Below are positions 63,530-64,000 of a stretch of DNA of 64,000 nucleotides, one piece after another. Source of the DNA: Zobellia uliginosa (GTDB lineage: Bacteria; Bacteroidota; Bacteroidia; Flavobacteriales; Flavobacteriaceae); contig NZ_JAHKPY010000014.1 in NCBI RefSeq assembly GCF_018860745.1, positions 558,001 through 622,000 of the forward strand, in the 5' to 3' direction. Under the pieces are notes generated by a model, which was given only the letters and a program-made list of their open reading frames with translations, was not told the DNA's origin and made no database searches. Position numbers and translations under genes: made by a program. Position 1 is the stretch's first letter. The number at the start of each line of letters is the position of its first letter.

Positions 63530-64000
63530 ATGGATAAAGTTTTGAACGTAGCCTTAATACAAACATCTTTGGTATGGGAAAATCCACAAGCCAATAGAGA
63601 ATCATTAGCTGTTAAAATAAAAGCGATTCTTCCTAATGTTGATTTGATTATACTTCCGGAGATGTTTACTACAGGTTTTACCATGTCTCCCCAGAATATA
63701 GAAAAAGAAGAAGGAGAGCAAACCCTGGTTTGGATGCAGCAAAAAGCCAAAGAGAAAGATGCGGCTATAGTTGGAAGTCTAGTTTTTCATGAAAATGGGG
63801 CGCATACCAACCGTTTACTTTTTGTTGAACCTAATGGAAAAACATCTATCTATGACAAGCGGCATACTTTTACGCTTGCAGGTGAGGATAAAGTGTATAA
63901 AGCAGGTAAAGAACGACTTATCGTTAACTATAAGGGCTTTAAGATTTGTCCTATGATCTGTTACGATTTACGATTTCCCGTATGGGCAAGAAATACAGAA
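63530..64000 (+). CDS. carbon-nitrogen hydrolase (omega-amidase-like), 3' end outside window
   Basis: Frame open from the ATG at 63530 to the window edge (157 codons). Nitrilase-superfamily triad visible: Glu in ILPEMF, Lys in IYDKRHTF, Cys in MICYDLRFP. GFTMSP and FTLAGED are typical of the YafV/omega-amidase group, which hydrolyses 2-oxoglutaramate or similar amides. Cytosolic. Truncated by the window edge, not by a mutation. Last of the ankyrin-NUDIX-amidase operon. Confidence 0.9.
   Translation, partial: MDKVLNVALIQTSLVWENPQANRESLAVKIKAILPNVDLIILPEMFTTGFTMSPQNIEKEEGEQTLVWMQQKAKEKDAAIVGSLVFHENGAHTNRLLFVEPNGKTSIYDKRHTFTLAGEDKVYKAGKERLIVNYKGFKICPMICYDLRFPVWARNTE

Overview
The window is a continuous stretch of chromosome from a marine-type member of the Flavobacteriaceae (Bacteroidota). 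The evidence is AT-rich coding DNA without clear Shine-Dalgarno sites, repeated promoter -7 boxes of the flavobacterial form TAnnTTTG, many SpII lipoproteins, three TonB-dependent receptors with N-terminal carboxypeptidase-regulatory-like domains, and families typical of the group (DUF5689, DUF3108, CvpA, Bacteroidota-type LspA and DksA/TraR). The genus cannot be fixed from this; a Zobellia/Maribacter-like organism is only a guess. I see no rRNA, tRNA, CRISPR array, insertion sequence or prophage, so this is core chromosome with some accessory loci.

Layout. 1-9.2 kb: the C-terminal part of an alpha-2-macroglobulin (thioester intact) and its usual partner PBP1C, separated by a small lipoprotein, a DUF616 glycosyltransferase, CvpA and a small unknown protein. 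9.3-13.6 kb: glycerol metabolism (glpK-glpD facing gpsA). 13.8-19.3 kb: a duplicated-domain lipoprotein, SulP transporter, GH105 hydrolase, cytochrome c lipoprotein and a YheT-type hydrolase. 19.4-21.3 kb: a UBP-type zinc finger next to a fused cNMP-binding/thioredoxin-fold/thioredoxin-reductase protein whose redox cysteines are missing. 21.4-28.2 kb: small-molecule enzymes ending in a cystathionine synthase/lyase and gdhA. 28.3-37.9 kb: recO-TonB receptor, an 11-mer-repeat lipoprotein, ileS with a GxHH signature, a DksA-like protein, lspA and 5-formyl-THF cyclo-ligase. 38.3-42.4 kb: uvrC and a patatin-barrel protein. 42.6-49 kb: tyrosine (hpd) and tryptophan (TDO) catabolism, an M23 peptidase, pgi, and a strong candidate small RNA between hpd and the TDO operon. 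49-58.9 kb: an Oar-like receptor, then a nuclease/phosphatase, a TonB receptor and a DUF5689/lamin-tail lipoprotein that look like one surface uptake locus. 58.9-62 kb: a multi-PAS histidine kinase with two stand-alone receivers. 62.4-64 kb: ankyrin protein, NUDIX hydrolase and a nitrilase-family protein cut by the window edge.

Most noteworthy: (1) an unannotated ~105-nt RNA at about 43911-44015 with its own promoter, two hairpins and a terminator, whose 17-nt pre-terminator motif recurs exactly after the lipoprotein gene at 13788-14699; (2) the cysteine-less CNB-Trx-TrxR/UBP-finger pair; (3) the GxHH isoleucyl-tRNA synthetase, a signature linked in my recollection to mupirocin hyper-resistance; (4) the nuclease-TBDR-DUF5689 locus; (5) a perfect 20-bp palindrome at the start point of the thioesterase promoter.
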